A stretch of 64,000 bases of DNA from an uncultured Acidimicrobiales bacterium (GCA_937997485.1 CALKTH010000036.1:1-64000); one strand, 5' to 3'; shown: positions 9,776 to 20,259, numbered from the stretch's first letter. Notes: generated from the letters alone by a model not told the origin. A program made the numbers and translations.

Positions 9776-11323
9776 TTAGATGATGCGGGAGTCGTGCCCC
9801 GCCCAGTACTCGTCCTTGAGCAGGCGCTTGTAGAGCTTGCCGGTGGGATGACGGGGGAGTTCGTCTCGGAAGTCCACCGATCGTGGGCACTTCACGTCGG
9901 CCAGATGCTCCTTGGTGAAGGCGATGAGCTCGCGCTCGAGCTCAGGACCGGGCTCGATGCCGTCGGCGACCTGCACCACAGCCTTCACTTCCTCGCCGAA
10001 GTCCTCGTTCGGCACACCGATGACGGCAACATCGAAAACCTTCGGGTGCATGGTCAGGACGTTCTCCGCCTCTTGCGGGTAGATGTTCACTCCGCCGGAG
10101 ATGATCATGTACGCCTTGCGGTCGGTGAGGTACAGAAAGCCGTCCTCATCAAGCTTGCCGACGTCACCCAGCGTGCTCCAGCCCTTGGGATGACGGGAGC
10201 CGGCGGTCTTCTCAGCGTCGCCGTGGTACTCGAAGCTCCCGCCGCCCTCGAAGTAGATCGTCCCCTCGTCGCCGACGTTGGGAACGTCCTCACCATCCTC
10301 ACCGACGATGTGCACGGTGCATCCGATCGGCATGCCGACCGTGCCCTTGTGCCCGAGCCACATTTCCGAGTTGCAGTAGACGAAGCCGTTGCCCTCGGTT
10401 CCTGCGTAGTACTCGTGGATGACGGGTCCCCACCAGTCGATCATCTGCTCCTTCACGGCCACCGGGCACGGGGCGGCTGCGTGGACGCAGAACTGAAGAC
10501 TGCTGACGTCGTAGGAGGCTCGCACGTCTGGATCGAGCTTGAGCAGGCGCACGAACATCGTCGGTACGACTTGCGAGTGCGTGACGCCGTGCGAAGCGAT
10601 GGCGGCGAGGTACTCCTCGGGATCAAAGCGTTCCATCACGACGACGGTTGCGCCGTTCACGTGTATACCCATGCAAAAGCGGAGAGGTGCCGCGTGATAG
10701 AGCGGGGCGGGGGAGAGGTACACACTCTCTTCGGTGAGACCGAAGAGCACGCCAAGCATGCCGCCGACGCTGTGAGGCGCTTCCTCGATGGGAAGGAACT
10801 CGCTGGAGGGCTTCACTCCCTTTGGCCGCCCGGTTGTTCCCGAGCTGTACAGCATGTCGAAGCCGGCGCGCCGATCATCCAGCGCTTCGGCGGGCTGCTC
10901 GGCAACAGCCTCCTCGTACGCCTCGTATCCATCGATCGTGCCGTCCAGCATCAACCGGAGCGAGACGTTGGGCATGCGGTCGGCAAGTTCTTCCGCCTGC
11001 TCGCGCTTGTAGTTGGAGGTGATGAAGCCCTTCGCCTCACAGTTTTCGATGATGTATGCCATCTCGTCGGTGGTGAGCCGGCTCGACATTGCCGTGTAGA
11101 TCAGCCCGGCGTAGTGGGCACCCCACAGGAGTGGCAGGTAGCGGGGGTGATTCTCGAGGCAGAGCGCCACGTGATCGCCGACTTCGAACCCGGCGGACCG
11201 AAAGAGCCGTGAGATGCGGTTCGCCTCGTCGTCGAGCTCTCGATACGTGATCACATCTCCCGTCGAGGCCATCACGATGGCGGGTCGATCTGGGTGTGAC
11301 GCTGCAAAGGTCCCTGGGAACAT
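9776..11323 (-). CDS. AMP-dependent acyl-CoA synthetase/ligase
   Basis: MLYSSGTTGRPKGVKPS, YYAGTEGNGF, STLGDVGKLDEDGFLYLTDRKAYMIISGGVNIYPQEAEN, PTGKLYKRLLKDEYW. Confidence 0.93.
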   Translation of the reverse strand: MFPGTFAASHPDRPAIVMASTGDVITYRELDDEANRISRLFRSAGFEVGDHVALCLENHPRYLPLLWGAHYAGLIYTAMSSRLTTDEMAYIIENCEAKGFITSNYKREQAEELADRMPNVSLRLMLDGTIDGYEAYEEAVAEQPAEALDDRRAGFDMLYSSGTTGRPKGVKPSSEFLPIEEAPHSVGGMLGVLFGLTEESVYLSPAPLYHAAPLRFCMGIHVNGATVVVMERFDPEEYLAAIASHGVTHSQVVPTMFVRLLKLDPDVRASYDVSSLQFCVHAAAPCPVAVKEQMIDWWGPVIHEYYAGTEGNGFVYCNSEMWLGHKGTVGMPIGCTVHIVGEDGEDVPNVGDEGTIYFEGGGSFEYHGDAEKTAGSRHPKGWSTLGDVGKLDEDGFLYLTDRKAYMIISGGVNIYPQEAENVLTMHPKVFDVAVIGVPNEDFGEEVKAVVQVADGIEPGPELERELIAFTKEHLADVKCPRSVDFRDELPRHPTGKLYKRLLKDEYWAGHDSRII

Positions 11324-11361
11324 CGTCGAAAAGTAGGAGGCATGCCCCGTAGGGTCAAAAC

Positions 11362-12162
11362 ATGTCGTGCCTGTATCGCTCAATGGATGGAGCTGCGCTC
11401 GAGTTTGCGTCCCAACCGTTGACCGGGGGGCCGTGGCGGAGCGACGCCCAGCACGGTGGCCCGCCTTCGGCGCTGCTGGGCTTCGTCGTCGAGTCCGCAA
11501 TGCCGGACAACCACGCAGTGGCGAGGATCTCGATCGAACTCGTCAAGCCGGTTCCGCTTGAGCGGCTGACAGCGTCGGTGAGCGTGCAGCAGACCTCGCG
11601 GCGCGTCACGCACATCAGCGCCGATCTCGCTCGGGAAGACGGCGCCGTGGTGGCACAGGCAGCGGCCCTCGTTCTTGCTCAGACCGATCTGCCAACTCCG
11701 GCATGGGAGCCAACTGTGGCAAACCATCCGGTGCCTGGCCCTCAAGCGGACGTCGTCCCGCCCTCTTGGGCGACCGAGGCTGCAGTGGCCTTCCATCGTG
11801 ATGCGGTGGATCATCGCTTCGAGTCCGGAGCGTTCACCGGACCCGGCCCTGCTGACGACTGGGTTCGCTTGCGCCAGCCCGTCGTCGATGCGATCGAACC
11901 GTCACCGTTGTGCCGGGTGCTCGCTGCAGCCGATCTCGGCTCCGGAATCAGCGCCGTGTACGAGCCAAGCGCTGGCTTTGGCATGATCAACGCCGATCTC
12001 ACCATTGCGCTACATCGTCCCCTCGAAGGCGAGTGGTGCCGCCTTCAATCGACCACCCGAATCGGTCCGGGACACGGGCACGGTCTCACCACGATCAGTG
12101 ACGAATCAGGGCCGATTGGCATTGCGAGCCAGTCACTCATTGGGTTGAAGGTGGGGCCGTGA
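11362..12162 (+). CDS. Thioesterase family protein (acyl-CoA thioesterase-like hotdog)
   Basis: GPWRSDAQHGGPPSALLGFVVESAM and ISIELVKPVPLERLTASVSV. Confidence 0.8.
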   Translation: MSCLYRSMDGAALEFASQPLTGGPWRSDAQHGGPPSALLGFVVESAMPDNHAVARISIELVKPVPLERLTASVSVQQTSRRVTHISADLAREDGAVVAQAAALVLAQTDLPTPAWEPTVANHPVPGPQADVVPPSWATEAAVAFHRDAVDHRFESGAFTGPGPADDWVRLRQPVVDAIEPSPLCRVLAAADLGSGISAVYEPSAGFGMINADLTIALHRPLEGEWCRLQSTTRIGPGHGHGLTTISDESGPIGIASQSLIGLKVGP

Positions 12163-12926
12163 TCGATCCCGATGACTTCTCGCTCATGATGCTGGCCGAT
12201 GAACGCCGGCTGGACTTGGTGGCCGCTGCCGTGGCATCCACTGATCCGCTGTTCATGGGAACCGAGACCGTTGTCCAACTCCTCGACTCGATGGCCCCGC
12301 CCGATGCTGCGTCCGTTGACGAGGTGCTCGGCCACGTTTTCGGCGAACTCGGATTCAGAGGGAACAGCGAGCACTATTACTCGGCCAGCAACTCCCTCTT
12401 CGATCGAGTCCTGATCCGGCGCGTCGGCAATCCTCTGAGCCTGGCTGTAGTCGCCGCCGAGATTGCTCGGCGTCGCGGGATTGCACTCGATGTTGTCGGG
12501 ATGCCGGGTCACGTGGTTCTTGGCGTCCCCGACCAGCCGATGTGGTTCGACCCGTTCGCCGGAGCGCGCCCGATGTCCCTGGATGATCTTCGTGGCCTCC
12601 ACGGACGGCTCTTTCCTGATGTCGAATTCGACCAGCGCGTGCTGACACCGATGACACCACCCGCGGTTGCGGCGCGGATGCTGCAAAACCTACGCGTCGC
12701 AGCTCAACGCACCGGCGATCGACGGCGCCTGGTCGATGTGGTCCGACTGCGCGTTCGGATCCCCGGCGCAGCCGTGTCCGATCGTCTCGACCTCGCCAAC
12801 CTCCTCATGCTGACGGGCCGGTGGGAGGAAGCGGCGGTCGAGCACAATCGGCTCGCTGAGTTACGGCCGAACCGTGCGGAACTGCACCAGCGAGCTTCCG
12901 CCCGCTGTCGGGCTCACCTGAACTAG
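12159..12926 (+). CDS. SirB1-like transglutaminase/TPR family protein
   Basis: NSLFDRVLIRRVGNPLSLAVVAAEIARRRGIALDVVGMPGHVVLG, C-terminal TPR-like segment. Confidence 0.78.
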   Translation: MIDPDDFSLMMLADERRLDLVAAAVASTDPLFMGTETVVQLLDSMAPPDAASVDEVLGHVFGELGFRGNSEHYYSASNSLFDRVLIRRVGNPLSLAVVAAEIARRRGIALDVVGMPGHVVLGVPDQPMWFDPFAGARPMSLDDLRGLHGRLFPDVEFDQRVLTPMTPPAVAARMLQNLRVAAQRTGDRRRLVDVVRLRVRIPGAAVSDRLDLANLLMLTGRWEEAAVEHNRLAELRPNRAELHQRASARCRAHLN

Positions 12927-12945
12927 GGGTGGAACGCAGCGGCCG

Positions 12946-13254
12946 TCAGGGGAGAAACGCATAGATCGCCCAGAGCGGAGCAAGACCCATGAGCGATGCG
13001 CTCATCACCCGCACGCCAGTGGAGAGCCGAACCAAGTTGTTGAGGAATCGGAAGCTTCCCGGAGGGAGCGGCGTCGTCCAACCGTCGACCTTGATGGCCT
13101 CGGCGGCGGACATGGGCATGTTCCGTTCGATGCGAACGAGCACGAGCAACCATCCGAGCAGCACAAGCGATACGAAGACGAGCATCAGCGCATGATTGTT
13201 GGCAAAGAAACCCGCAGCGGCCGTCATGTAGGCGAGAGAGCTGAACCTAGTCAC
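12946..13254 (-). CDS. Hypothetical small membrane protein
   Basis: Hydrophobic segments (ALMLVFVSLVLLGWLLVLV); convergent gap with 12926. Confidence 0.55.
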   Translation of the reverse strand: MTRFSSLAYMTAAAGFFANNHALMLVFVSLVLLGWLLVLVRIERNMPMSAAEAIKVDGWTTPLPPGSFRFLNNLVRLSTGVRVMSASLMGLAPLWAIYAFLP

Positions 13255-13465
13255 TCAATAAGCATCGACAAGCAGGGCCATCTTCTTGATGCTCGCTTTC
13301 GGGCAATCGCACCCAATCGACGGTCCTCACCCGGGTTCCCGACCGGCGTTGTTCGAAGCAGGACGGCGGGGCTGGATCGTGGAACATTCGCACTCGACTC
13401 GCTTCGCCTCACGCCGACGCGACCTCCTACGATCCGACACTCCCGAACCTTGGAAAGGGCTCGTT

Positions 13466-14083
13466 GTGCCCATCGATCGAATTCTCAAGCGCTCTATCGG
13501 CCACATGATCAAGGGCGTGCAAGTCGTGAGCGCCACGCACCAGGATGAAACGCGTGCCTACACATCGCACTGGGTGAGCCAGGTGTCCTTCGATGAGCCG
13601 ATCGTGATGGCATCGGTCTCGCCCAAGCACGACACCCACCCTCTGATGGTCGGATCCGGAGTCTTCGAGGTATCGATCCTCGCTGCCGACCAGATTGCTG
13701 AAGGTCAGTACTTCAGCTATCCGGAGCACAAGTTCAAGAGGGTTGCGACGGAGTTCCTCGAGACGGACGAATGGGGTCTGCCGAGCGTGCCGAACTCCAT
13801 TGCGTGGCTTCGATGTGAGATCTTCGACACGGTTGACCGTACGAGCAGCCGGTCCGAGCGATTCGATCACGATCTCTTTTTCGCCGAGGTCACCGACGTG
13901 CGAGAAGGCAGGCTTGACGCACCGCCGCTTCTGTACTCGGCCCGACATGGCTGGCGAACGACCGGCGAGAACGCCCGGGAGAAGGGTGTGTCCATTCGGG
14001 ACCAGCTTCTGGCCCGTGTTGCCGAGGCGGATGCGCAAGCGGGTGCTGAGGCGACCGCTGCGGACGAGAACTTGACCGATTAG
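13466..14083 (+). CDS. Flavin reductase family protein
   Basis: GVQVVSATHQDETRAYTSHWVSQVSFDEPIVMASVSPKHDTHPLMVGSGVFEVSILAADQ; GTG start inferred. Confidence 0.8.
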   Translation: MPIDRILKRSIGHMIKGVQVVSATHQDETRAYTSHWVSQVSFDEPIVMASVSPKHDTHPLMVGSGVFEVSILAADQIAEGQYFSYPEHKFKRVATEFLETDEWGLPSVPNSIAWLRCEIFDTVDRTSSRSERFDHDLFFAEVTDVREGRLDAPPLLYSARHGWRTTGENAREKGVSIRDQLLARVAEADAQAGAEATAADENLTD

Positions 14084-14117
14084 TCAAGAGCGCGCCTCCA
14101 GTTCTAGCGTTGCGCGC

Positions 14118-15320
14118 ATGACGGCCGTAGACGACACCACCACCTCCTCAGCCGAAGCGCAGGTTCTTGCGCTGTGCGACGCCCTCCTCGAGGCGCACGA
14201 TCCGAAGACGACCTCGGCGACAGCGTTCCTTGGCGCCCAATACGACGCCGGCCTGGCGTGGGTTCACTTCCCCGAGGGTGAGGGCGGCCTCGGCCTACCA
14301 CCCAAGCTGCAGACCACCGTCAACACTCGTTTGGCGAAGGCTGGCGCCCCCAGCCCGTACTACCGGAATCCGATCGGATACGGCATGGGTGCACCGACGG
14401 TGGTCGCTCACGGCACCGAGGAGCAGAAGCAGCGCTATCTTCGCCCCCTCTTCACTGGCGAGGAAGTCTGGTGCCAGCTGTTCTCCGAGCCGGGTGCCGG
14501 CTCCGACGTTGCCGGCCTGGCCACGAAGGCTGAGAAGGACGGCGACATCTGGATCTTCAACGGTCAGAAGGTCTGGACCACGCTGGCCCATCTTGCCAAG
14601 TGGGGCATGCTCGTCGCCCGCACCGATCCCGCTCAGCCCAAGCACAAAGGACTCACCTACTTCGTGGTGGACATGGAGCAGGAGGGAGTGGAAGTTCGTC
14701 CACTCCGCCAGATGACCGGTGAGGCGGAGTTCAACGAGGTCTACTTCACTGACGCTACGACCCCAGACGTCGAACGGCTCGGCGAGGTCGGCGAAGGCTG
14801 GCGTGTCTCGCTCACCACGCTCATGAACGAGCGGGTCTCGATCGGCGGCACGGTGCCGCCAAAGGGCAGCGGCCCCATCGCGACCGCCCTTGCCGAGTAC
14901 GGCAAGATCGACGGCCCGACCAAGGTGCAGCGCGACGAAGTCATGAAGCTGTGGGTCCGAGCTGAAGTGTTCCGCCTCACGAATATCCGTGCATCCCAGA
15001 ACCGCAAGTCCGGCACGCCAGGGCCTGAGGGTTCGGTCGGCAAGATGGCAAGCGCCGATCTGAACAAAGACATCTTCGCCTACACCATGAACCTCATGGG
15101 GACCGAAGGCATGCTCTACGGCACGTACGATCTGGAACAGCCAGAGACCTCGATGGACTTCTCTTCGCCCCAAAAGGCATTCTTGCGGAGCCGGGCCAAC
15201 AGCATCGAAGGTGGCACGACCGAGGTGATGAAGAACATCCTCGGTGAACGTGTCCTCGGCCTTCCTGGAGACGTGCGGACTGACAAAGAGCAGGCCTGGT
15301 CCGAGGTTCCTCGAAACTGA
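14118..15320 (+). CDS. Acyl-CoA dehydrogenase family protein
   Basis: WCQLFSEPGAGSDVAGLATKAEKDGD..NGQKVWTT and C-terminal SIEGGTTEVMKNILGERVLGLP. Confidence 0.92.
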   Translation: MTAVDDTTTSSAEAQVLALCDALLEAHDPKTTSATAFLGAQYDAGLAWVHFPEGEGGLGLPPKLQTTVNTRLAKAGAPSPYYRNPIGYGMGAPTVVAHGTEEQKQRYLRPLFTGEEVWCQLFSEPGAGSDVAGLATKAEKDGDIWIFNGQKVWTTLAHLAKWGMLVARTDPAQPKHKGLTYFVVDMEQEGVEVRPLRQMTGEAEFNEVYFTDATTPDVERLGEVGEGWRVSLTTLMNERVSIGGTVPPKGSGPIATALAEYGKIDGPTKVQRDEVMKLWVRAEVFRLTNIRASQNRKSGTPGPEGSVGKMASADLNKDIFAYTMNLMGTEGMLYGTYDLEQPETSMDFSSPQKAFLRSRANSIEGGTTEVMKNILGERVLGLPGDVRTDKEQAWSEVPRN

Positions 15321-15396
15321 TCGCGTCCGCCGCCGCCTTCGCCACATGCTCGGTGACCACCGACCATCGCGGTCCCAGCACTAGCCTCTCGACACG

Positions 15397-15807
15397 ATGA
15401 TCTTCGGCGCTCCAGAGCCAGAACCACCGGCACCGCTCGACGCGAAGGAAGCGATCGAGCGACGAGAGGATCAGAAGCGCAAGGGCCTGGCGGTTCTGGC
15501 GGCCTTCGCCGTGGGTGTCATCTTGGTCGCGCTCTGGGTCGTGCTCGCATCACCAGGAGACGGCGCAGCCGAGCGACAGCGGGCGATCACGGAGGATCTC
15601 TCCGAGCTGGGCATCGAAGCGAACTTCGTTTCGTTGGAGAACGGGATTCGCATCGGCGACCAGTTCCGCGTCTTTGACGACTGCGGTGGCAGTCGACTGG
15701 TGCTGTTCAACCGCATCAGCGACGAGTTGCTCATTGCCCGATGGAACGGCAACGAGGCGGAAGTCAACGTCGAGTCGGCGCCCCGCCTCACCGAGTGCGC
15801 CCAGTGA
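15397..15807 (+). CDS. Hypothetical single-pass membrane protein
   Basis: One TM segment (LAVLAAFAVGVILVALWVVLA). Confidence 0.55.
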   Translation: MIFGAPEPEPPAPLDAKEAIERREDQKRKGLAVLAAFAVGVILVALWVVLASPGDGAAERQRAITEDLSELGIEANFVSLENGIRIGDQFRVFDDCGGSRLVLFNRISDELLIARWNGNEAEVNVESAPRLTECAQ

Positions 15808-15864
15808 CGGTGAGGGTCAGGCACCCACAGCCAAGTGACGGTGAGGGTCAGGCACCCACAGCGA
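15803..15864. repeat. Two tandem copies (31 nt, 30/31 identical) of an intergenic motif containing GGTGAGGGTCAGGCACCCACAG
   Basis: Read directly; first copy overlaps stop codon of upstream gene. Confidence 0.9.
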
Positions 15865-15870
15865 GAGGGG

Positions 15871-16467
15871 CTAGTGGAGGATGAGCTCGGGGGTGGGGCG
15901 GAGGTGTCCGATGTCGTTGAGGCTCACGATCGAGCGTTCGCCGGACGACGCCACCATGGAGCGGTTGATACTCGTGTAGTGGGGATTGAAGAACATCGAG
16001 TTCTCGATGCCAAGGACATCGGCCGACCACGCATTGATGACACCACCGTGGCACACCACGGCAACGCGCTTGCCCCGATTGTCAGCCGCAATCTTGGTCA
16101 TCGCTTCCAGAACTTCGGCCTCGAACTCGGCGCGGGGCGAGTTCATTTGATCGGCAAGGAAGGCCTTCCATCGTTCCTTGTCGGCCTTCAGCTCTTCGAC
16201 CGGGATGTACTCGGCTTCCTCGGCATCGAACTCTCGAATGCCAGCCACCACGATCGGATCCAGGCCCAGGAGCTGCTCCAGAGGGGCGGACGTCTCCCTC
16301 GCTCGCACCATCGGACTCACGTAGATCGAGTCGATCCGTTCCGCCTTCAACCACTCAGCAGCAGCAACCGCCTGACGATGACCGGCCTCGGTCAGCGGCG
16401 GATCCGCCGGCCCCTCGGCGTTCTCCACTCGTTCGGGTCGTCCGTGCCTGACCATGATCAGCTCCAT
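15871..16467 (-). CDS. Histidine phosphatase family protein
   Basis: MELIMVRHGRPERVENAEGPADPPLTEAGHRQA and VAVVCHGGVINAW. Confidence 0.9.
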   Translation of the reverse strand: MELIMVRHGRPERVENAEGPADPPLTEAGHRQAVAAAEWLKAERIDSIYVSPMVRARETSAPLEQLLGLDPIVVAGIREFDAEEAEYIPVEELKADKERWKAFLADQMNSPRAEFEAEVLEAMTKIAADNRGKRVAVVCHGGVINAWSADVLGIENSMFFNPHYTSINRSMVASSGERSIVSLNDIGHLRPTPELILH

Positions 16468-16493
16468 AGGGCGGCGACGGTACCCTGCCGAGG

Positions 16494-17927
16494 GTGAACA
16501 GGCGAACCAAGATCATCGCAACCATTGGCCCGGCGTCTGACGACGAGGGCGTGCTCAAAGACATGATCGAGGCTGGCATGAATGTCGCCCGCCTGAACTT
16601 GTCTCATGGCACGCTCGAGGACTCTCTCGAGCGCTTTCACCGAATTCGGCGAGTCAGCGCTTCGATGAACACCGAGGTTGGCATTCTTGCCGACCTGCCC
16701 GGCCCGAAGGTCCGCATCGGCAAACTCGCTGGCCCCGTTGAACTCCCGACGGGAACCACCGTCCACCTGGTGCCCGGCTCGCCCTCAGACGTTTCAACGG
16801 CCGACCGCTTCACAGTCGACTACGAAGACCTGCTCACCGATCTGCAACTGGGCGACCGCCTGGCCATCGGCGATGGCGCCATCGTCCTGCAAGTCGCCAG
16901 CCACCAGGGTGACGCACTCGAAGCACACGTCATGCATGGCGGGATCATTCAGGGTCGACCTGGACTGCACATCCCGTCTGACCGTCTCCGCCTCAGCACT
17001 CCGACTGCGGAGGATCTCCGTCTGCTCGACGCCTTCGTCGACGTCGATGTCGACTTCGTCGCCGTTTCGTTCGTGCGCAGTGCGCACGACATCCGCCGGG
17101 TCGGCCTGGAACCGGCACCCCGCGGTCCGTTGGTGATCGCCAAGATCGAGACCAAGGCAGCGGTCGAGAACCTCGACGGCATCATCAGCGCCTCTGGCGC
17201 CGTCATGGTTGCCCGCGGCGACCTCGGCGCCGAACTGCCGATCGAAGATCTCCCGCACCTTCAGAAGGAGATCATCGAGCGCTGCGTGGCTCTTGGCCGC
17301 CCGGCGATCACGGCAACCCAAATGCTGGAGTCGATGATCACGGCGCCTTCGCCCACCCGGGCAGAAGCCTCCGATGTGGCCAACGCGGTGTTCGATGGCA
17401 CCTCTGCCGTGATGCTCTCGGGCGAAACGGCCGTCGGCCAGGATCCGGCCAACGTGGTCAACACGATGAGCCGCATTGCGGCCCGCGCGGACCAAGAATT
17501 CGACTACGACGGCTGGGCTCACCAGATCCGGCGAGACCGTTTGAACGAGCCGCAGAGCCAAGACTCTGCGGTCACCGATGTGATGACCATGGCCACCTGG
17601 CGGGCCGCATCGGAGATGGGCGTCAAGACGATCATGTGTATTAGCCGGTCCGGCTTCACGGTTCGAGCCATCTCTCGCTTCCGACCAGAAGCACAGATTC
17701 TTGGCTTCAGCCCTGAGCCCCGCACGGTGCGCCAACTCCAACTGAGTTGGGGCGCCACGGCGATCGAGATCGATCGGATCGAAAGCAACGACGAAAGCGT
17801 GCGCAACGTGTTGGAAATCGCAAAGTCTCGCGGTCACATCCGCAGCGGAGACATCATCGCCGTCCTCGGCGGCAGCTCTGCCACCATCGGGGCAACCGAC
17901 ACTCTGCGAATGGTGCGGTGCCCCTGA
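16494..17927 (+). CDS. pyk: Pyruvate kinase
   Basis: NRRTKIIATIGPASDDEGVLKDMIEAGMNVARLNLSHG, VMVARGDLGAELP and SGETAVGQDP. Confidence 0.96.
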   Translation: MNRRTKIIATIGPASDDEGVLKDMIEAGMNVARLNLSHGTLEDSLERFHRIRRVSASMNTEVGILADLPGPKVRIGKLAGPVELPTGTTVHLVPGSPSDVSTADRFTVDYEDLLTDLQLGDRLAIGDGAIVLQVASHQGDALEAHVMHGGIIQGRPGLHIPSDRLRLSTPTAEDLRLLDAFVDVDVDFVAVSFVRSAHDIRRVGLEPAPRGPLVIAKIETKAAVENLDGIISASGAVMVARGDLGAELPIEDLPHLQKEIIERCVALGRPAITATQMLESMITAPSPTRAEASDVANAVFDGTSAVMLSGETAVGQDPANVVNTMSRIAARADQEFDYDGWAHQIRRDRLNEPQSQDSAVTDVMTMATWRAASEMGVKTIMCISRSGFTVRAISRFRPEAQILGFSPEPRTVRQLQLSWGATAIEIDRIESNDESVRNVLEIAKSRGHIRSGDIIAVLGGSSATIGATDTLRMVRCP

Positions 17928-18358
17928 TGACCAGTATCGGATTCACCCCAAGCGGCCCACCAGAGACCGTCCTCGGAGCCGAGCCCGAAGCTGCTCGCGA
18001 GCGGTTGGCGCAGGCCCTTGCTCTCGAGGGAGACGCCCAGCGCGAGGCCATCGTCGCCGTGCTGAGCGACTTCCCCCGCTTCCTCGACGGTTGGGCCCGA
18101 CTTGGTGAGATCGGACGAGACCCGATCGAGCGCTACGCCGCCTTCCGGGTCGGGTATCACCGCGGACTCGACACGCTCCGCCAAAACGGCTGGCGTGGGT
18201 CGGGCTACGTGCGGTGGGAACACGAAACCAACCGTGGGTTCCTGCGAGCGCTCGCTGGTCTGCAGGCCGCAGCTGCTGAAATCGGTGAGAGCGACGAGGA
18301 TGAGCGCTGCGCGATCTTCCTCCGACAGCTCGATCCCACCTGGCCACCAGCGTCCTGA
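17927..18358 (+). CDS. DUF3151 family protein
   Basis: YAAFRVGYHRGLDTLRQNGWRGSGYVRWEHETNRGFLRAL; TGATG overlap with pyk stop. Confidence 0.85.
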   Translation: MTSIGFTPSGPPETVLGAEPEAARERLAQALALEGDAQREAIVAVLSDFPRFLDGWARLGEIGRDPIERYAAFRVGYHRGLDTLRQNGWRGSGYVRWEHETNRGFLRALAGLQAAAAEIGESDEDERCAIFLRQLDPTWPPAS

Positions 18359-18400
18359 CCGACATCAGCGGCTCACCTCAGCGACGAAAGCACTGACGGC

Positions 18401-19066
18401 ATGCAACTGGCACGAATGGGCACGCCGGCGCTGATGGGCGCCGTCATGGCCGGGGGAGCGAGCCGTCGGTTCGGATCCGACAAGTCACTTGTGATGGGCC
18501 CGGGCGTGATTGCGGCGCTTCGTGACGGTGGGGTTGATCCCATCGTGCTCGTTGGCGGCGTGTCCAGTGGTGCGCTCGGTGCGCCTACGCTTGCAGATCG
18601 ATACCCGGGGGAGGGACCCCTCGGGGCGGTGGCCACAGCACTGAGCTATGCCAGGCGAGGCCACGTCCTGTGTGTGCCGTGTGATCTCCCCCGCCTCAGC
18701 CCGGAGGCCGTTCGTACACTCTTGGCGCCGTTGCATCCGAGTGATGGAGCCTCCGTTGCCGACCATGCACCCGCTGTAGAGACCGCAGAAACGGCGATCG
18801 TCGCGACGGTCAACGGTGAGCCCCAGTACTCGGTGGCCTGTTGGCCTGCGTCGTGGGCCAATGCCGCGCATCAACGGTTGCGGCAAGGGGAACGGCGTTT
18901 ACGGGTGCTTCTCGAGCTCGGACCGTGGGTTGGTGTCGAGCTGGATCCCGACCTGCTGATCGACGCCGACGAGCCCGAGACGCTGGCCCACATTCGAGCC
19001 AAGCAGTCGGCCACCACTGACACCCCAGATGACCTCACCCCAGGTTCAGCGCCCGGTTCGGCCTAA
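18401..19066 (+). CDS. mobA: Molybdenum cofactor guanylyltransferase
   Basis: MGAVMAGGASRRFGSDKSLV and GHVLCVPCDLPRLSPEAV. Confidence 0.8.
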   Translation: MQLARMGTPALMGAVMAGGASRRFGSDKSLVMGPGVIAALRDGGVDPIVLVGGVSSGALGAPTLADRYPGEGPLGAVATALSYARRGHVLCVPCDLPRLSPEAVRTLLAPLHPSDGASVADHAPAVETAETAIVATVNGEPQYSVACWPASWANAAHQRLRQGERRLRVLLELGPWVGVELDPDLLIDADEPETLAHIRAKQSATTDTPDDLTPGSAPGSA

Positions 19067-19077
19067 GATCGCCAACC

Positions 19078-20259
19078 GTGCCCAACCTGCTCACGGACCA
19101 AGACGACGTCGATGCCCTTGTAGAGACGCTCCTGACCGTCGAGCGGTACGCACTCGACACCGAGTTTCATCGGGAGCGCACCTACTACCCCCAAGTGGCA
19201 CTGGTGCAGATCGCCTACCACGACGCCGACGGTGTCAACACCACCGTCCTGATCGATCCGTTGGAGACCGATCTCGCTTCCTTCCAGCCGGTAATGGAGA
19301 GCGACGCACTCTGCATTCTGCACGCCGGCATTCAGGATCTCGAAGTCCTTGAGCTCGCCTGCGGTGTCGTGCCCCAGCGACTCTTCGACACCCAGATCGC
19401 CGCTGGCTTCCTCGGGATCTCCAGCGGGTCCTTGGCCTCACTGCTCGATCGCTACCTGAACGTGCACCTCGCAAAAGGAGACCGGCTCACCGATTGGCTC
19501 CGTCGGCCACTCACTGAGGATCAGCTGGTCTACGCCGCAGGCGACGTTGACAATCTGCTCGAGCTGACCGACATTCTGGTCGGCCAGCTGGAGGAGCGGG
19601 GGCGCCTGGCCTGGGCCGAGGAAGAATGCCAGCTCCTTCTCGACCGGCCGCGCAACAAGCGCAGTCCCGAAGACGCGGTGAACCGCATCAAGGAGGCTCG
19701 CAGCCTCAAAGGGAAGGCGTATCGCGTCGCCACGGCCGTCGCCGCATGGCGTGAAAATCAGGCCTCCACCATCAACGTGCCCGTGCGTCAGGTCATGCCA
19801 GACATCGCCGTCGTCGCGGTCGCGCAACAATCGCCGACTTCGAAGACGCAACTCCGCAATATTCGCGGCCTCGACGGTCGACACCTCAAGAACGGTGCAG
19901 ACGAGGCGGTCTTGGCAGCCGTGCAGGAGGGTCAGAACGCCCCGACCGAGCGGACGAAGACTCCACGCCTGCCAGATCTGGCCCGAGAACTCCGGCCCGT
20001 GGTCACGCTGGTCACTGCCTGGATCAGCCAGTTGGCCCGCGATCATCAGCTGGATCCAGCGCTGCTGGCCACTCGAGCCGATGTCGAGGGCTTGTTGCGG
20101 GAAGATCCAGGCTGTCGTCTGCTCGAAGGTTGGCGGGCTGATCTGGTCGGGGAGCCCATTCGTCAACTTGTGGCCGGCGAAGCTGCGGTGGCCTTCGACG
20201 GTGGTGGACGCCTTGTTCTCGAGGCCCGGAGCCGCCAGCCGCTCATTACCGAGCGGTAA
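19078..20259 (+). CDS. rnd: Ribonuclease D (3'-5' exonuclease plus HRDC)
   Basis: ALDTEFHRERTYYPQVALVQIA, LHAGIQDLEVL and YAAGDVDNLLEL. Confidence 0.9.
   Translation: MPNLLTDQDDVDALVETLLTVERYALDTEFHRERTYYPQVALVQIAYHDADGVNTTVLIDPLETDLASFQPVMESDALCILHAGIQDLEVLELACGVVPQRLFDTQIAAGFLGISSGSLASLLDRYLNVHLAKGDRLTDWLRRPLTEDQLVYAAGDVDNLLELTDILVGQLEERGRLAWAEEECQLLLDRPRNKRSPEDAVNRIKEARSLKGKAYRVATAVAAWRENQASTINVPVRQVMPDIAVVAVAQQSPTSKTQLRNIRGLDGRHLKNGADEAVLAAVQEGQNAPTERTKTPRLPDLARELRPVVTLVTAWISQLARDHQLDPALLATRADVEGLLREDPGCRLLEGWRADLVGEPIRQLVAGEAAVAFDGGGRLVLEARSRQPLITER

Noticed and set aside
9470-11212. 580-aa + strand ORF
   Set aside because: Antisense to the AMP-dependent acyl-CoA ligase, which has all core motifs
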